NCBI GenBank assembly: GCA_028355955.1
Contig: JAOMTQ010000005.1
Span: forward strand, 36,163-100,162
DNA: 64,000 nucleotides
Direction: 5' to 3'
DNA from: Methylophilaceae bacterium
GTDB lineage: Bacteria; Pseudomonadota; Gammaproteobacteria; Burkholderiales; Methylophilaceae
The notes under the pieces are model-generated. The model saw only the letters and a list, made by a program, of their open reading frames with translations, ran no database searches and was not told where the DNA came from. Of the stretch, positions 37,575 through 47,475 are shown in pieces. How positions within the stretch are numbered: the first letter of the stretch is position 1; every line of letters begins with the position of its first letter. A program made the translations under genes and the position numbers.

Positions 37575-37858
37575 TGTTAATTTGGTTGCTACTTTTTATT
37601 TCTGTTGCCGCTGCCAATCTACCATGGCTTAGTAAGTCTTTTTTGATTTTTAAAACTTTAAAGAAGCCCAAATCATTACCACTTATTTTCATTGAAATTA
37701 TATGTATGTATTTTTTACTTGGGTTGATATTCTTTTTTGTTGAAAAAAAATCTATAGGAAATGTGCACTCTCAGGATTGGGAATTTTATGCTGTCACATT
37801 TTTTCTTTTTCTGGTGTTTTCATTCCCTGGTTTCATCTACAAAGTCATTTGGAAGTAA
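37574..37858 (+). CDS. DUF2818 family membrane protein
   Basis: A 94-residue protein with three hydrophobic segments and the pattern SVAAANLPWLSKSFL, QDWEFYAVTFFLFLVFSFPG and a basic end (YKVIWK). This small family regularly follows nuoN in Betaproteobacteria. Whether it is a complex I accessory or assembly protein is not established. Starts with GTG overlapping the nuoN stop by one base, so it is translationally coupled to the complex. Confidence 0.85.
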   Translation: MLIWLLLFISVAAANLPWLSKSFLIFKTLKKPKSLPLIFIEIICMYFLLGLIFFFVEKKSIGNVHSQDWEFYAVTFFLFLVFSFPGFIYKVIWK

Positions 37859-38709
37859 AAAATAAAAAATTACTGATTATCGGTTGCGGAAAGCTAGGGC
37901 AAAAGGTCGGGCTATTTTCAGAAGATATGCCCCTAGATTTAATCGGCCTTAAAAGAAAAAAAATAACTTCGACTAATATAAAAATTTTAGAGCAGGATAT
38001 ATTTGAAGAATCGTTTTTTGATCAGGTAAAAAAAATTTCACCCCACTTCATCATCTACTGCCTTTCAGCAGATAGCCCATCAGAAAAGAGTTACAAAAAA
38101 AACTATGTCGAAGGTTTAAAGCAAGTTATTAAATCAATAAATGGTATTAAAAATTTTGAGCACCTTTTCTTTATTTCAAGTACAAGTGTTTATGGTGAAA
38201 ATTCAGATCAATTTATAGATGAGTTTTCAGAAACCGATCCAGAAAATTATCGGGGTATTGTTTTGCTGGAAGCTGAGAAATTAATGAAGACAGTCAATTT
38301 CAACTATACAATTCTTAGGCTTTCAGGCATCTATGGATCAGGAAGAAATTACATGATCAATTTGTCAAAAGATCTAGCTCGCTGGCCAGAATTTGATAGA
38401 TGGACGAACAGAATAAATGAAGAGGATGCAGCCAACTTCATCCTGTTTTTAATTAAACAATCCCTTGATAATAAAGTACCAGAAAAACTATACCTTCTAA
38501 CGGATAACGAGCCGGTAAGATTATATGATTTATTAAATTGGGTAAGGCAGCACCTTAACTTGAATAAAAATAATAAACCAAATTCAAGACATGTTTTAGG
38601 TAAACGCTTAAGGTCATCTATCATTCCTTCACTTCAATTTAAATATAAATTTCCAAGTTATAAAAATGGCTATAAAGAACTTATACAAGATGAAAAAAAT
38701 TCTTTATAA
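37849..38709 (+). CDS. NAD(P)-binding epimerase/short-chain dehydrogenase-like protein (YeeZ-like)
   Basis: A 286-residue Rossmann-fold protein. The nucleotide loop is IIGCGKLGQKV at the very N-terminus, followed by IYCLSADSPSE, FISSTSVYGEN and LRLSGIYGSGRN, as in extended SDR / nucleoside-diphosphate-sugar epimerase relatives. The catalytic YxxxK is not obvious (YRGIVLLEAEK). The TTG at 37849 gives a start just before the Rossmann strand and overlaps the DUF2818 gene by 10 bases. An ATG at 37777 would lie deep inside that gene. Substrate unknown. Confidence 0.82.
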   Translation: MEVKNKKLLIIGCGKLGQKVGLFSEDMPLDLIGLKRKKITSTNIKILEQDIFEESFFDQVKKISPHFIIYCLSADSPSEKSYKKNYVEGLKQVIKSINGIKNFEHLFFISSTSVYGENSDQFIDEFSETDPENYRGIVLLEAEKLMKTVNFNYTILRLSGIYGSGRNYMINLSKDLARWPEFDRWTNRINEEDAANFILFLIKQSLDNKVPEKLYLLTDNEPVRLYDLLNWVRQHLNLNKNNKPNSRHVLGKRLRSSIIPSLQFKYKFPSYKNGYKELIQDEKNSL

Positions 38710-38765
38710 GGCAATAGCTTATTTGATTCAAACTTCCCCCTAGTATAGAATGGCGCATTAATTAT

Positions 38766-38842
38766 AGGCGCGTAGCTCAGTTGGTTAGAGCACCACATTG
38801 ACATTGTGGGGGTCGTTGGTTCGAATCCAATCGTGCCTACCA
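38766..38842 (+). tRNA. tRNA-Val(GAC)
   Basis: 77 bases including CCA: acceptor AGGCGCG/CGTGCCT, anticodon stem CCACA/TGTGG, anticodon GAC at 38800-38802, T-loop TTCGAAT. It stands alone ahead of thrS. Confidence 0.96.
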
Positions 38843-38910
38843 TCAGATAGATAATGCTATCCTGATTGTGTAAAACCTTATAAAATATTTATTATTTATA
38901 TTATTAATAT

Positions 38911-40818
38911 ATGCCAAATATTACTCTTCCCGATGGTTCAGTAAAAAAATATAATCAGGTGATAGCTATTGCTGATGTAGCCAAAGATATCGGTGAAGGT
39001 TTAGCTCGAGCAGCGTTAGCAGGAAAAATTCAAGATCAATTAGTGGATTTGAGTTATGAAATTGCTGAAGATACAAACTTATCTATTATTACTTCAAAGA
39101 GCCCTGAAAGCTTAGATGTTATTAGACACTCAACTGCCCATCTACTTGCCCAAGCTGTAAAAACTATTTTCCCCGACGTACAAGTGACTATTGGTCCTGT
39201 TATAGAGGATGGCTTTTATTATGATTTTTCTTACAAGCGCCCATTTACCCCAGAGGATTTAGCTCAAATTGAGAAAAAAATGAACGAGCTCGCTAAGCAA
39301 AATTTAGAAATTAATAGAAAGGTAATGCCAAGACAGGCTGCAATTGATTATTTTGATTCTATCGGTGAAAAATATAAATCTGAAATAATTACCGCTATAC
39401 CCGAAGGGGAAGAAGTCTCTTTATATGAACAAGGAGATTTTACCGATTTATGCAGAGGCCCTCATGTGCCTTCAACAGGAAAGTTAAAAGTTTTCAAATT
39501 AATGAAGCTCGCAGGTGCTTACTGGCGTGGAGATTCAAAGAATGAAATGCTACAAAGAATTTATGGAACTGCCTGGAATAATAAGGATGAACTAAAAGAT
39601 TACCTAAAAAGATTAGAGGAAGCTGAAAAAAGAGACCACCGTAAGCTAGGTAAATTATTAGACCTTTTTCATATGCAAGATACATCACCTGGAATGGTCT
39701 TTTGGCACGCCAAAGGTTGGTCAATTTGGCTAGAAATTGAGAATTATCTGCGTCAAAAATCTCTTGATTATGGTTATGATGAAATTAAAACTCCTACGGT
39801 TCTTGATAAAGAGCTTTGGAAAAGCTCAGGGCATTGGGACAATTATCACGAAAATATGTTTACGACCGCTTCAGAGAATAGAGAGTATGCAGTAAAACCC
39901 ATGAACTGTCCTGGGCACGTACAAATCTTTAATAATAGCCTTCATAGTTATAGAGACTTACCGCTAAGGTTAGCAGAATTTGGCTCATGTCATCGTAATG
40001 AGCCCTCTGGTGCCCTTCATGGTTTGTTAAGGGTCAGGGGATTTACTCAAGATGATGCTCATATCTTTTGTACCGAAGAGCAAATAAAAAGCGAGGTGAA
40101 GGATTTTAGTAAGATGTTGTATGAGGTTTACTCAGCTTTTGGCTTTGATAATGTTTTGGTAATGTTATCAACAAGACCTGAAAAAAGAGTAGGAACAGAT
40201 GATATTTGGGAAAAAGCCGAACTGGCGCTAGAAGATGCGCTTAAAGAGACGAGGATTGAATATACACTGCAAGAAGGTGAAGGAGCTTTTTATGGGCCAA
40301 AGATAGAATACTCCCTTAAAGATAGCTTAGGAAGAATATGGCAATGTGGCACCATCCAGCTTGATTTTAATTTACCAGAGAGATTGGGGGCTGAATATAT
40401 TTCGGAAGATAATAGCCGAAAAAATCCTGTGATGCTTCATAGAGCAATCGTAGGTTCGATGGAGAGATTTATTGGAATTTTGATTGAACATTACGCCGGG
40501 TTTATGCCTCTATGGTTGTCACCTGTACAGGTAATCGTATTAAATATTGCAGATGCACACAGCGGCTATGCTAAAGAAGTTACAGAGTCGTTAAGGCGAA
40601 ATAACATCAGATGTAATTCAGACTTGAGAAATGAGAAGATTACCTATAAAATACGCGAACATAGCATCCAGAGAGTACCCTACATATTGGTTGTTGGGGG
40701 CAGGGAAAAAGAAACTAACCAAGTTTCTGTAAGGAATCAAAAGGGTGAAGACCTTGGTTCAATGAACTTAGATGCGTTGTTAAAGAATTTAAAAAAAGAG
40801 ATTTCTGATAAGTCTTAA
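38911..40818 (+). CDS. thrS: Threonine-tRNA ligase
   Basis: A 635-residue class II synthetase. In order: TGS domain at about 1-62 ([14 protein letters not shown]), the editing/SAD domain with [13 protein letters not shown] and the later [13 protein letters not shown], the catalytic core with [10 protein letters not shown] (zinc Cys) and [17 protein letters not shown], and the anticodon-binding C-terminus. First gene of the conserved thrS-infC-rpmI-rplT-pheS-pheT operon. No obvious operator-like leader could be confirmed by eye. Confidence 0.97.
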   Translation: MPNITLPDGSVKKYNQVIAIADVAKDIGEGLARAALAGKIQDQLVDLSYEIAEDTNLSIITSKSPESLDVIRHSTAHLLAQAVKTIFPDVQVTIGPVIEDGFYYDFSYKRPFTPEDLAQIEKKMNELAKQNLEINRKVMPRQAAIDYFDSIGEKYKSEIITAIPEGEEVSLYEQGDFTDLCRGPHVPSTGKLKVFKLMKLAGAYWRGDSKNEMLQRIYGTAWNNKDELKDYLKRLEEAEKRDHRKLGKLLDLFHMQDTSPGMVFWHAKGWSIWLEIENYLRQKSLDYGYDEIKTPTVLDKELWKSSGHWDNYHENMFTTASENREYAVKPMNCPGHVQIFNNSLHSYRDLPLRLAEFGSCHRNEPSGALHGLLRVRGFTQDDAHIFCTEEQIKSEVKDFSKMLYEVYSAFGFDNVLVMLSTRPEKRVGTDDIWEKAELALEDALKETRIEYTLQEGEGAFYGPKIEYSLKDSLGRIWQCGTIQLDFNLPERLGAEYISEDNSRKNPVMLHRAIVGSMERFIGILIEHYAGFMPLWLSPVQVIVLNIADAHSGYAKEVTESLRRNNIRCNSDLRNEKITYKIREHSIQRVPYILVVGGREKETNQVSVRNQKGEDLGSMNLDALLKNLKKEISDKS

Positions 40819-40855
40819 ATGTTTTATTTGATTAAAAAAATTTAGGGAGTTTGTT

Positions 40856-41437
40856 ATAGCGCTTGATAAGAATGTTCGCATTAACCGAGATATTACTGCT
40901 GAAGAAATAAGGTTGGTAGGTGTTAAGGGAGAAGCGCTTGGGATTGTTAATCTGGCTGAAGCATTCGCACAAGCAGAAGAGCTTGATACAGACTTAGTTG
41001 AAATTGCACCAAAAGCAGCACCGCCAGTATGTAGGCTGATGGATTTTGGTAAATATAAGTATGCACAAAGTAAACAGATGCATGCAGCTAGAATGAAACA
41101 AAAAAATGTTCAGGTTAAAGAAATCAAGTTTAGACCTGGAACAGATGATGGTGATTACAACATTAAGCTACGTAAGATCATCGCCTTTTTGACAGTCGGG
41201 GACAAAGTTAAGGTCACCTTAAGATTTAGAGGTAGAGAAATTACTTTCCAGCAACTTGGATTAGCTTTGTTAAAAAGGGTAGAAGCGGATTTATTGGATT
41301 ATGCAGTTGTGGAGCAGTTTCCCAAAATGGAAGGCAGGCAAATGGTAATGGTGCTTCAGCCACATAAAAATCCAAAAGCTAAAAGTAAAGCTAAAGCTGA
41401 TGCTGTAAGTGAGGAAAAAGAAGTAGAAGAAAAGTAG
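40856..41437 (+). CDS. infC: Translation initiation factor IF-3, with AUA start codon
   Basis: A 193-residue IF-3. The conserved N-terminus [21 protein letters not shown] is encoded upstream of any ATG, GTG or TTG. The only well-placed start is ATA at 40856, six bases behind AGGGAG at 40844-40849. A rare start codon is a known trait of infC (AUU in E. coli), through which IF-3 limits its own translation. A TTG at 40913 would cut away the conserved first 19 residues. Later segments ([37 protein letters not shown]) are typical. The Lys/Ala/Glu tail is longer than usual. Confidence 0.95.
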   Translation: MALDKNVRINRDITAEEIRLVGVKGEALGIVNLAEAFAQAEELDTDLVEIAPKAAPPVCRLMDFGKYKYAQSKQMHAARMKQKNVQVKEIKFRPGTDDGDYNIKLRKIIAFLTVGDKVKVTLRFRGREITFQQLGLALLKRVEADLLDYAVVEQFPKMEGRQMVMVLQPHKNPKAKSKAKADAVSEEKEVEEK

Positions 41438-41504
41438 TAAATATTTGTGATAAGGCTAATAGGCATGCCGAAGCACTTTTATAAACATCAATAAGGAGAA
41501 AAAA

Positions 41505-41702
41505 ATGCCAAAAATGAAAACCAAAAGTGGTGCTAAGAAACGTTTCAAGTTTCTGGGTAATGGCTTAATTAAAAGAACTCATTCACACCTTCGTCATATT
41601 CTTACCAAAAAGACAACTAAGCAAAAAAGAAATCTTAGAGGTACAACAATTATTTCGTCAACCGACTCAAAAAGAGTTCGTTCGATGATGCCAACACGCT
41701 AA
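41505..41702 (+). CDS. rpmI: 50S ribosomal protein L35
   Basis: A 65-residue basic ribosomal protein with [19 protein letters not shown] and a C-terminal RVRSMMPTR. Preceded by AAGGAG. In the expected place between infC and rplT. Confidence 0.97.
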   Translation: MPKMKTKSGAKKRFKFLGNGLIKRTHSHLRHILTKKTTKQKRNLRGTTIISSTDSKRVRSMMPTR

Positions 41703-41712
41703 GGAGTAAGCT

Positions 41713-42075
41713 ATGCCAAGAGTAAAAAGAGGCGTAACTGCCAAAGCAAGACATAAAAAAGTTTTTGAAGCTGCAAAAGGCTACCGTGGAAGAAGAAAGA
41801 ATGTATACAGAGTAGCAAAACAAGCGGTCATGAAGGCAGGTCAGTATGCTTATCGTGACAGAAGACAGAAAAAGAGAATATTTAGGGTTCTGTGGATTGC
41901 AAGAATTAACGCAGGTGCCAGGGAATGTGGCCTGAGCTACAGTAGATTCATGAATGGATTAAAAAAGGCTTCTGTTGAGGTAGACAGAAAAGTTTTAGCG
42001 GATATGGCTGTGTTTGATAAGCCAGCTTTCGCAAAGTTTGTAGACATTGCAAAATCAAGCCTCGGAGCTGCCTAA
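41713..42075 (+). CDS. rplT: 50S ribosomal protein L20
   Basis: A 120-residue assembly-initiating ribosomal protein: [37 protein letters not shown] and the [20 protein letters not shown] segment are all typical. L20 is known to repress the rpmI-rplT part of the operon in several bacteria; no site for this was identified here. A terminator-like hairpin follows. Confidence 0.97.
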   Translation: MPRVKRGVTAKARHKKVFEAAKGYRGRRKNVYRVAKQAVMKAGQYAYRDRRQKKRIFRVLWIARINAGARECGLSYSRFMNGLKKASVEVDRKVLADMAVFDKPAFAKFVDIAKSSLGAA

Positions 42076-42090
42076 TTTAAACAAAATTAT

Positions 42091-42118
42091 AAAAAGGGGG
42101 CTTTAAGCCTCCTTTTTT
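42091..42118 (+). terminator. Terminator or attenuator between rplT and pheS
   Basis: Stem AAAAAGG(G)GGCT / AGCCTCCTTTTTT with a TTA loop and a T run, 16 bases after rplT and 18 before the pheS ATG. Since pheST normally receives read-through from this operon, it may be a partial terminator or an attenuator. No leader peptide rich in Phe is visible. Confidence 0.7.
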
Positions 42119-42135
42119 ATTTATAATTAAAGAAT

Positions 42136-43122
42136 ATGGAAGAATTAAAAAAATTAATTCAAAAAGCAAAAGATGACTTCTCTAAAGTATCTGAACTCTC
42201 TGATTTAGATCATGTGAAGTCTAAGTATCTTGGAAAGCAGGGTCCTTTAACTGATGCAATGAGAGGTTTATCAAGTTTACCAAGCGAGGAGAAACCAATA
42301 GTTGGTAGCCTGATAAATGATATAAAAAAATCTATCGAGAAAGCACTAGGAGATAGAAAATCAGAGATTCAAGCACAACTAATGAACGATCAACTTAAAA
42401 ATGAAAATATTGATGTTACATTAGATGGGAAAAAACAAAATAAGGGGACACTTCATCCAATATCAATTACCATAAATAAAATCGAGTCAATTTTCAATTC
42501 AATAGGTTTCAGTTCAACCGATGGACCAGAAATTGAAGATGATTACCATAACTTCACAGCGTTAAATATACCAGAGTCCCATCCAGCCAGAGCGATGCAC
42601 GATACATTTTATTTGAATAAAGAGTATGTATTAAGAACACATACATCATCAGTTCAGATTAGGTATATGGAAAATAATCCTCCTCCTCTAAGAATTATTT
42701 CACCAGGAAGAGTTTATAGAGTTGATTCAGATGCGACACATTCACCTATGTTCCATCAGATAGAAGGTTTATGGATTGATAAAAAAATAAGTTTTGCAAA
42801 TTTAAAGTGGGTTACACAAAGTTTTCTGCAGAAATTTTTTGAAAATGATAACTTAAAGATTAGATTTAGACCCTCATTTTTTCCATTTACAGAACCATCC
42901 GCTGAAATTGATATGGAATGGAATGGAGGTTGGTTGGAAATAGGCGGTTGCGGTATGGTTCATCCCAATGTCTTGTCTCAAGCAGGAGTCGATCATGATT
43001 TATTTCAAGGTTTTGCGTTTGGTTTAGGTGTCGAGAGACTGGCAATGTTGAAGTATGGTATCAATGATCTTAGACCATTTTTTAATCATGATATTCGTTT
43101 CCTGAATCAATTTAAGGTCTAA
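42136..43122 (+). CDS. pheS: Phenylalanine-tRNA ligase alpha subunit
   Basis: A 328-residue class II catalytic subunit. An N-terminal coiled-coil arm (about 1-85) is followed by [20 protein letters not shown], then [12 protein letters not shown], the motif 2 region [17 protein letters not shown], and motif 3 [15 protein letters not shown]. Normal length. pheT follows after two bases. Confidence 0.97.
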   Translation: MEELKKLIQKAKDDFSKVSELSDLDHVKSKYLGKQGPLTDAMRGLSSLPSEEKPIVGSLINDIKKSIEKALGDRKSEIQAQLMNDQLKNENIDVTLDGKKQNKGTLHPISITINKIESIFNSIGFSSTDGPEIEDDYHNFTALNIPESHPARAMHDTFYLNKEYVLRTHTSSVQIRYMENNPPPLRIISPGRVYRVDSDATHSPMFHQIEGLWIDKKISFANLKWVTQSFLQKFFENDNLKIRFRPSFFPFTEPSAEIDMEWNGGWLEIGGCGMVHPNVLSQAGVDHDLFQGFAFGLGVERLAMLKYGINDLRPFFNHDIRFLNQFKV

Positions 43123-43124
43123 GT

Positions 43125-45479
43125 ATGCAATTTTCTAAAAAATGGCTCAATGAATTCGTCGACAAAGATTTAAACGAAATTAAGTTAAGCGATATGTTAA
43201 CTCAAGGGGGACTCGAGGTTGAAGAAATTGAAGATCTGTCTTTAATATCCGATCTTGTTGTAGTGGGTGAGATTATTGAGATACAAAAACATCCCAATGC
43301 CGATCGTCTAAATGTATGCCAAGTTAATGTTGGACAAAAAGAAAGCCTTCAAATTGTTTGCGGAGCACCAAATGCAAGAGTTGGCATTAAGGTTGCTTGT
43401 GCAAGAGTAGGTGCAAAGTTGGATAAATTTGAAATTAAAAAAGCAAAACTTAGAGGTGTTGATTCTAGTGGTATGTTATGTTCGGCAAAGGAAATAAATA
43501 TTTCGAATGAATCTGAAGGGATTTTAGAGTTAAATAAAAATAGTAAAGTTGGAGAAACTATAAAAAATTGTCTTTCTCTAGATGATCAAATATATCACTT
43601 ATCGATTACACCAAACCGTCCAGACTGTCTAAGTATGAGGGGTATTGCAAAAGAAATAGCTGCAATGTCTAATTTTAATTATATAAAAAATAAAAAAAAA
43701 GAAATCAATGAAATCAATACTTTAGATATAAAAATTAATGTAAAAAATAATATATCCTGCCCACTATACTGCCTACGTAAAATACAAAAAGTTGATAATA
43801 AAAAAGAAGTACCAGGATGGTTAAAGGAGAGATTGGAAAGGGGAGGTATAGAGCCAATAAACCCAGTAGTTGATATAGTAAATTATATGATGCTGGAACA
43901 TGGTCAGCCTATGCATGCTTTTGATTTTGATAAAATCAATGGCGATATTCAAGTTAGAAATGCAAATAAAGGCGAAAAACTTTTATTGCTTAATAATCAG
44001 GAAATTACTTTTTTTGGTGATGAGTTGGTAATTGCTGATGACAATAATATATTAGCGCTGGCTGGAATAATGGGTGGACTTGAGTCAAGCATTACAGCAG
44101 ATACAACTAACTTGTTGCTGGAATCTGCCTTCTTTAGCCCTCTTAGCTTAGCAGGCGTAGCTAGAAAACATAGTCTGAATACTGAATCATCTCACCGGTT
44201 TGAGCGAGGTGTAGACTTTCAACAAACTATTAATACACTTAATGAGACTACATCAAACATTATTGATTTGTGTGGAGGTGATCCTTCAAAATTGATCGAA
44301 GAGACAAACAAGTTTCCAGAAAGAAATAAAATTACTCTACGAACAGAAAAAGTCCGTCAAATCCTGGGGTTACATATTGATAATAATGAAATAAATAAAA
44401 CTTTAACTGCGCTTAAATTTAACTTTGAGGAGTGTGAGGGTGGATTTAACGTAACCCCCCCAAGCTATAGGTTTGATATAAACATAGAAGAAGACCTTGT
44501 GGAGGAAGTTATCCGTATATATGGCTTTGATAAAATTGAGGCCCTACCACCTCTAACAAATACAGTGATGCTTGGCTCAGACTCAAGCAATAGATCTATA
44601 TATGACATCAAAATTACTATGTCATCTCTTGGCTACAATGAAATAGTAAGTTATAGCTTTATTGAAGAAGGTGTTGAAAAAGAATTCCATGAAAATAATA
44701 AATTAATAAAACTTGATAATCCAATTGCTTCCCAAATGAATGTTATGAGATCCAAATTGTGGGGCAGTCATGTTGAGGCTCTGCTCTATAATATTAATCG
44801 AGGGCAAACACAAATCAGGCTTTTTGAGATAGCTTCGACATATATGAAATCTAATAGTGGTTATGCTGAAAAACAAGTTTTATCCGGAGTCTTGTATGGA
44901 AGTTCACAACCTGAACAGTGGGGTATCAAAGCAAAAAAAATTGATTTCTATGATGTAAAAGGAGATTTAGAAACTCTCTCCGAAGGTGAGCTTAAATTTA
45001 AAAAGAAGGATGCGCCGGGATCATTACATCCGGGAAAATCAGCTTGCATTTTGAAAAATGATAAGCCTGTTGGTTGGGTAGGTCAGTTACACCCTAAATG
45101 GAAACAAAAGTTTGGCATTCAAGAAGATGTATTTTTATTTGAGATTGATCTTGAACCACTTAGAAAAAAAGTAATTAATGAATTTAATATACCCTCAAAG
45201 CTTTTACCAATTAGAAAAGATATTTCAGTTGTAGTCGATAAAAATATTTCTGTTGATGATATGGTTCAGGCAGTAAAAAAAGCAAATATAAATCATTTAA
45301 AAGAGATTACTGCTTTTGACGTATATGAAGGTGAAAATATAGAAAAAGATAAAAAAAGTATTGCATTTCTTATACTTATGCAAGATACTTACAAAACGCT
45401 TGAAGAGGAGCAAGTGAATAATATTGTGATGAATGCATTAAAGGTTCTTCAGCAACAGTTCAAAGCCAACCTCAGATAG
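43125..45479 (+). CDS. pheT: Phenylalanine-tRNA ligase beta subunit
   Basis: A 784-residue multidomain subunit: N-terminal tRNA-binding EMAP/OB domain at about 40-150 (KHPNADRLNVCQVNVG, VCGAPNARVG), B3/B4 editing domain with VVDIVNYMMLEHGQPMHAFD, B5 domain, catalytic-like core and the C-terminal ferredoxin-like anticodon domain (FPIRKDISVVVDK-type segment seen as LLPIRKDISVVVDKNIS). Normal length for the family. Confidence 0.97.
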   Translation: MQFSKKWLNEFVDKDLNEIKLSDMLTQGGLEVEEIEDLSLISDLVVVGEIIEIQKHPNADRLNVCQVNVGQKESLQIVCGAPNARVGIKVACARVGAKLDKFEIKKAKLRGVDSSGMLCSAKEINISNESEGILELNKNSKVGETIKNCLSLDDQIYHLSITPNRPDCLSMRGIAKEIAAMSNFNYIKNKKKEINEINTLDIKINVKNNISCPLYCLRKIQKVDNKKEVPGWLKERLERGGIEPINPVVDIVNYMMLEHGQPMHAFDFDKINGDIQVRNANKGEKLLLLNNQEITFFGDELVIADDNNILALAGIMGGLESSITADTTNLLLESAFFSPLSLAGVARKHSLNTESSHRFERGVDFQQTINTLNETTSNIIDLCGGDPSKLIEETNKFPERNKITLRTEKVRQILGLHIDNNEINKTLTALKFNFEECEGGFNVTPPSYRFDINIEEDLVEEVIRIYGFDKIEALPPLTNTVMLGSDSSNRSIYDIKITMSSLGYNEIVSYSFIEEGVEKEFHENNKLIKLDNPIASQMNVMRSKLWGSHVEALLYNINRGQTQIRLFEIASTYMKSNSGYAEKQVLSGVLYGSSQPEQWGIKAKKIDFYDVKGDLETLSEGELKFKKKDAPGSLHPGKSACILKNDKPVGWVGQLHPKWKQKFGIQEDVFLFEIDLEPLRKKVINEFNIPSKLLPIRKDISVVVDKNISVDDMVQAVKKANINHLKEITAFDVYEGENIEKDKKSIAFLILMQDTYKTLEEEQVNNIVMNALKVLQQQFKANLR

Positions 45480-45512
45480 CCCTAAGATTAATCAAAAAAT
45501 ATTGATGATTTA

Positions 45513-45815
45513 ATGACATTAACAAAAGCAGAGCTTGCAGAAATAATCTTTGAAAAAGTTGGTTTGAATAAAACTGAAGCCAAAGAAATGGTCGAGGCTT
45601 TTTTTGAAGAAATACGAACTTCCCTTGAAAAAGGTGAAAGCGTGAAGTTATCTGGTTTTGGAAATTTTGAATTGAGATTAAAGTCTGAAAGACCAGGTAG
45701 AAATCCAAAAACTGGTGAAGAAATTCCAATTAAAGCAAGAAGAGTTGTAACTTTCCATTCCAGCCAAAAGCTTAAATCAAATGTAGAAGAGAGCAATTCT
45801 GGAAAGCAAGCATAA
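45513..45815 (+). CDS. ihfA: Integration host factor alpha subunit
   Basis: A 100-residue HU/IHF-type DNA-bending protein: [20 protein letters not shown] start, [10 protein letters not shown] and the DNA-intercalating arm [14 protein letters not shown] with the conserved Pro. Place behind pheT is conserved. Confidence 0.96.
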   Translation: MTLTKAELAEIIFEKVGLNKTEAKEMVEAFFEEIRTSLEKGESVKLSGFGNFELRLKSERPGRNPKTGEEIPIKARRVVTFHSSQKLKSNVEESNSGKQA

Positions 45816-46209
45816 AAAAGATTTACCTCCACTTCCTGAAAAGCGATATTTTGCGATTGGTGAAGTTAGTAAACTGTGCGATTTAAAACCCCATGTGTTG
45901 AGATATTGGGAGCAAGAATTTACGCAATTAGAGCCAAGCAAAAGAAGAGGTAACCGAAGGTATTACCAAAAAGATGAGATACTTCTTATCAGAAAGATTC
46001 GGCAATTACTTTATTTTGAAGGTTTTACAATTCAAGGCGCTAAAGCTAAGCTTTCTAATCGACAATTTATCAAAGAAGTTATTTCGGAAGAAGAAATTAA
46101 AAAATCACAATCGGAATTACCACTAAGTAATGATTCTACTCCGGAAACATTAAATGATTTAAATAATTTTAAGGGTCAGTTGGGTGACATCTTAAAGATT
46201 TTAAAGTAA
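45799..46209 (+). CDS. MerR-family transcriptional regulator, probable CTG or ATT start
   Basis: Winged-helix MerR-type regulator of about 136 residues, found behind ihfA in most Beta- and Gammaproteobacteria. The conserved N-terminus ([20 protein letters not shown], then [20 protein letters not shown] and [15 protein letters not shown]) is encoded before the first GTG/TTG at 45892-45895, which would delete most of the helix-turn-helix. An in-frame TAG at 45784 limits the start to the region after it. The only candidates are ATT at 45796 and CTG at 45799, behind a GAGAG at about 45788, overlapping ihfA. Target genes and effector are unknown. Confidence 0.8.
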   Translation: MESKHKKDLPPLPEKRYFAIGEVSKLCDLKPHVLRYWEQEFTQLEPSKRRGNRRYYQKDEILLIRKIRQLLYFEGFTIQGAKAKLSNRQFIKEVISEEEIKKSQSELPLSNDSTPETLNDLNNFKGQLGDILKILK

Positions 46210-46222
46210 TCATATAATTTTT

Positions 46223-46299
46223 CGGAGCGTAGCGCAGCCTGGTAGCGTACTTGCATGGGGTGCAAGGGGTCGTGAGTTCGAATCTCACCGTTCCGACCA
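46223..46299 (+). tRNA. tRNA-Pro(GGG)
   Basis: 77 bases including CCA: acceptor CGGAGCG/CGTTCCG, anticodon stem CTTGC/GCAAG, anticodon GGG at 46257-46259, T-loop TTCGAAT. Its place behind the ihfA-merR pair is common in Proteobacteria. Confidence 0.95.
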
Positions 46300-46375
46300 A
46301 AATTTTTTTACTAATTTTTATTCCTATGGAAATTTTAAAATAGAGCATTTAATAGCTAATTCATTTACTGCCTTT

Positions 46376-47086
46376 TTGTTATTTATAGGCTCAGTTTTAT
46401 ATTCTTCTGTTGGTCATGGGGGAGCATCTGCTTATATTGCGATCTTGGCTTTAACAGGAACACCAATAGGCATAATAAAACCCATAGGCCTAATCTTAAA
46501 TATTGTAGTTTCATCTATTGCAAGCATTCGCTTCATAAAGAATAAGTTATTTAGCTTAAAAGTGCTCATTCCAGTTGTCTCAGGCTCAATTCCTGCGGCT
46601 TTTGTTGGAGGCTATATATCTTTGCCTTCAGAATTTTATAAGCCTTTAGTCGGGTTAATTTTAATTGTTGCTGGGTTACAGCTTATTTTTAGTTTTTTTA
46701 AAAAAAGTAAATTAAATAAAAATAAACATTTAAACATTTTATGGGCTATATTTATCGGCGTCTGTATTGGTTTACTATCAGGTCTTACAGGTACTGGCGG
46801 TGGGATTTTTTTATCTCCACTAATTATTTTCTTGGGATGGACAAGTGTCAAAGGTGCATCTGGAACTGCTGCAGTTTTCATTTTATTTAATTCTATCTCA
46901 GGTTTATTGGGTAATATTTCATCTGTACAGTCAGTACCAGACGAAATATTTATCTATATCTTTGCAGTTTTCATAGGAACTTTGATTGGAACTCATTTAG
47001 GAATTAAGAAACTTAACCAGTTAGCTGTTAAAAAGACATTAGGAGTTGTTATAATTGTCGCTGGTTTAAAATTTATCTTTACTTAG
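46376..47086 (+). CDS. TauE/SafE family sulfite exporter-like permease
   Basis: A 236-residue membrane protein with about eight hydrophobic segments. The two family repeats are visible as SVGHGGASAYIAIL near the N-terminus and GLTGTGGGIFLSPLIIFLGW at about residues 139-158. Family members move small organic or inorganic anions such as sulfite or sulfoacetate; the substrate here is unknown. TTG at 46376 is the only standard start. The frame stays open upstream with hydrophobic residues, so a slightly longer N-terminus from a rarer start codon cannot be excluded. Confidence 0.83.
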   Translation: MLFIGSVLYSSVGHGGASAYIAILALTGTPIGIIKPIGLILNIVVSSIASIRFIKNKLFSLKVLIPVVSGSIPAAFVGGYISLPSEFYKPLVGLILIVAGLQLIFSFFKKSKLNKNKHLNILWAIFIGVCIGLLSGLTGTGGGIFLSPLIIFLGWTSVKGASGTAAVFILFNSISGLLGNISSVQSVPDEIFIYIFAVFIGTLIGTHLGIKKLNQLAVKKTLGVVIIVAGLKFIFT

Positions 47087-47109
47087 TTGTTAATAAACTT
47101 AATCTTCTT

Positions 47110-47475
47110 ATGAATAAAAAATTTAATAAACAGTTTTTTTGGTTATTTGCCATTATTGGTTTTTTCTTAGCTATATTTCTATTCGTTAATGAATACTTTT
47201 TAAATCAGATTGCAACAGACCGCTTCAATTCAGAAATGCAAATGTGTGTTGAGTTGTCTAGCCAATGCAATTTAGATCAACTTGTTAATGCAGACACATC
47301 AAGTTTGAATGCAAACCAGCTTAAACTTATTGAGTTAAATACGATTATCGAAAATTATGAACAGTATATGATTAAAGTTGCTCAAATATTTTTTGCTTTT
47401 ATTTTTATTGGATTAATTCCTTACCTTGTTGTATGGGCAAGGTTATTAATTCAAAGGGAGAGGAAAAAGACTTAA
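47110..47475 (+). CDS. Hypothetical membrane protein with two transmembrane segments
   Basis: A 121-residue protein with a first helix at about 9-26 (WLFAIIGFFLAIFLFVNEY), a polar periplasmic-type loop of about 60 residues holding two Cys (MCVELSSQCNLDQL), a second helix at about 90-108 and a basic end. 23 bases behind the TauE-like gene and probably co-transcribed. Its stop overlaps the stop of the convergent SoxYZ-like gene by four bases. No family recognised. Confidence 0.65.
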   Translation: MNKKFNKQFFWLFAIIGFFLAIFLFVNEYFLNQIATDRFNSEMQMCVELSSQCNLDQLVNADTSSLNANQLKLIELNTIIENYEQYMIKVAQIFFAFIFIGLIPYLVVWARLLIQRERKKT

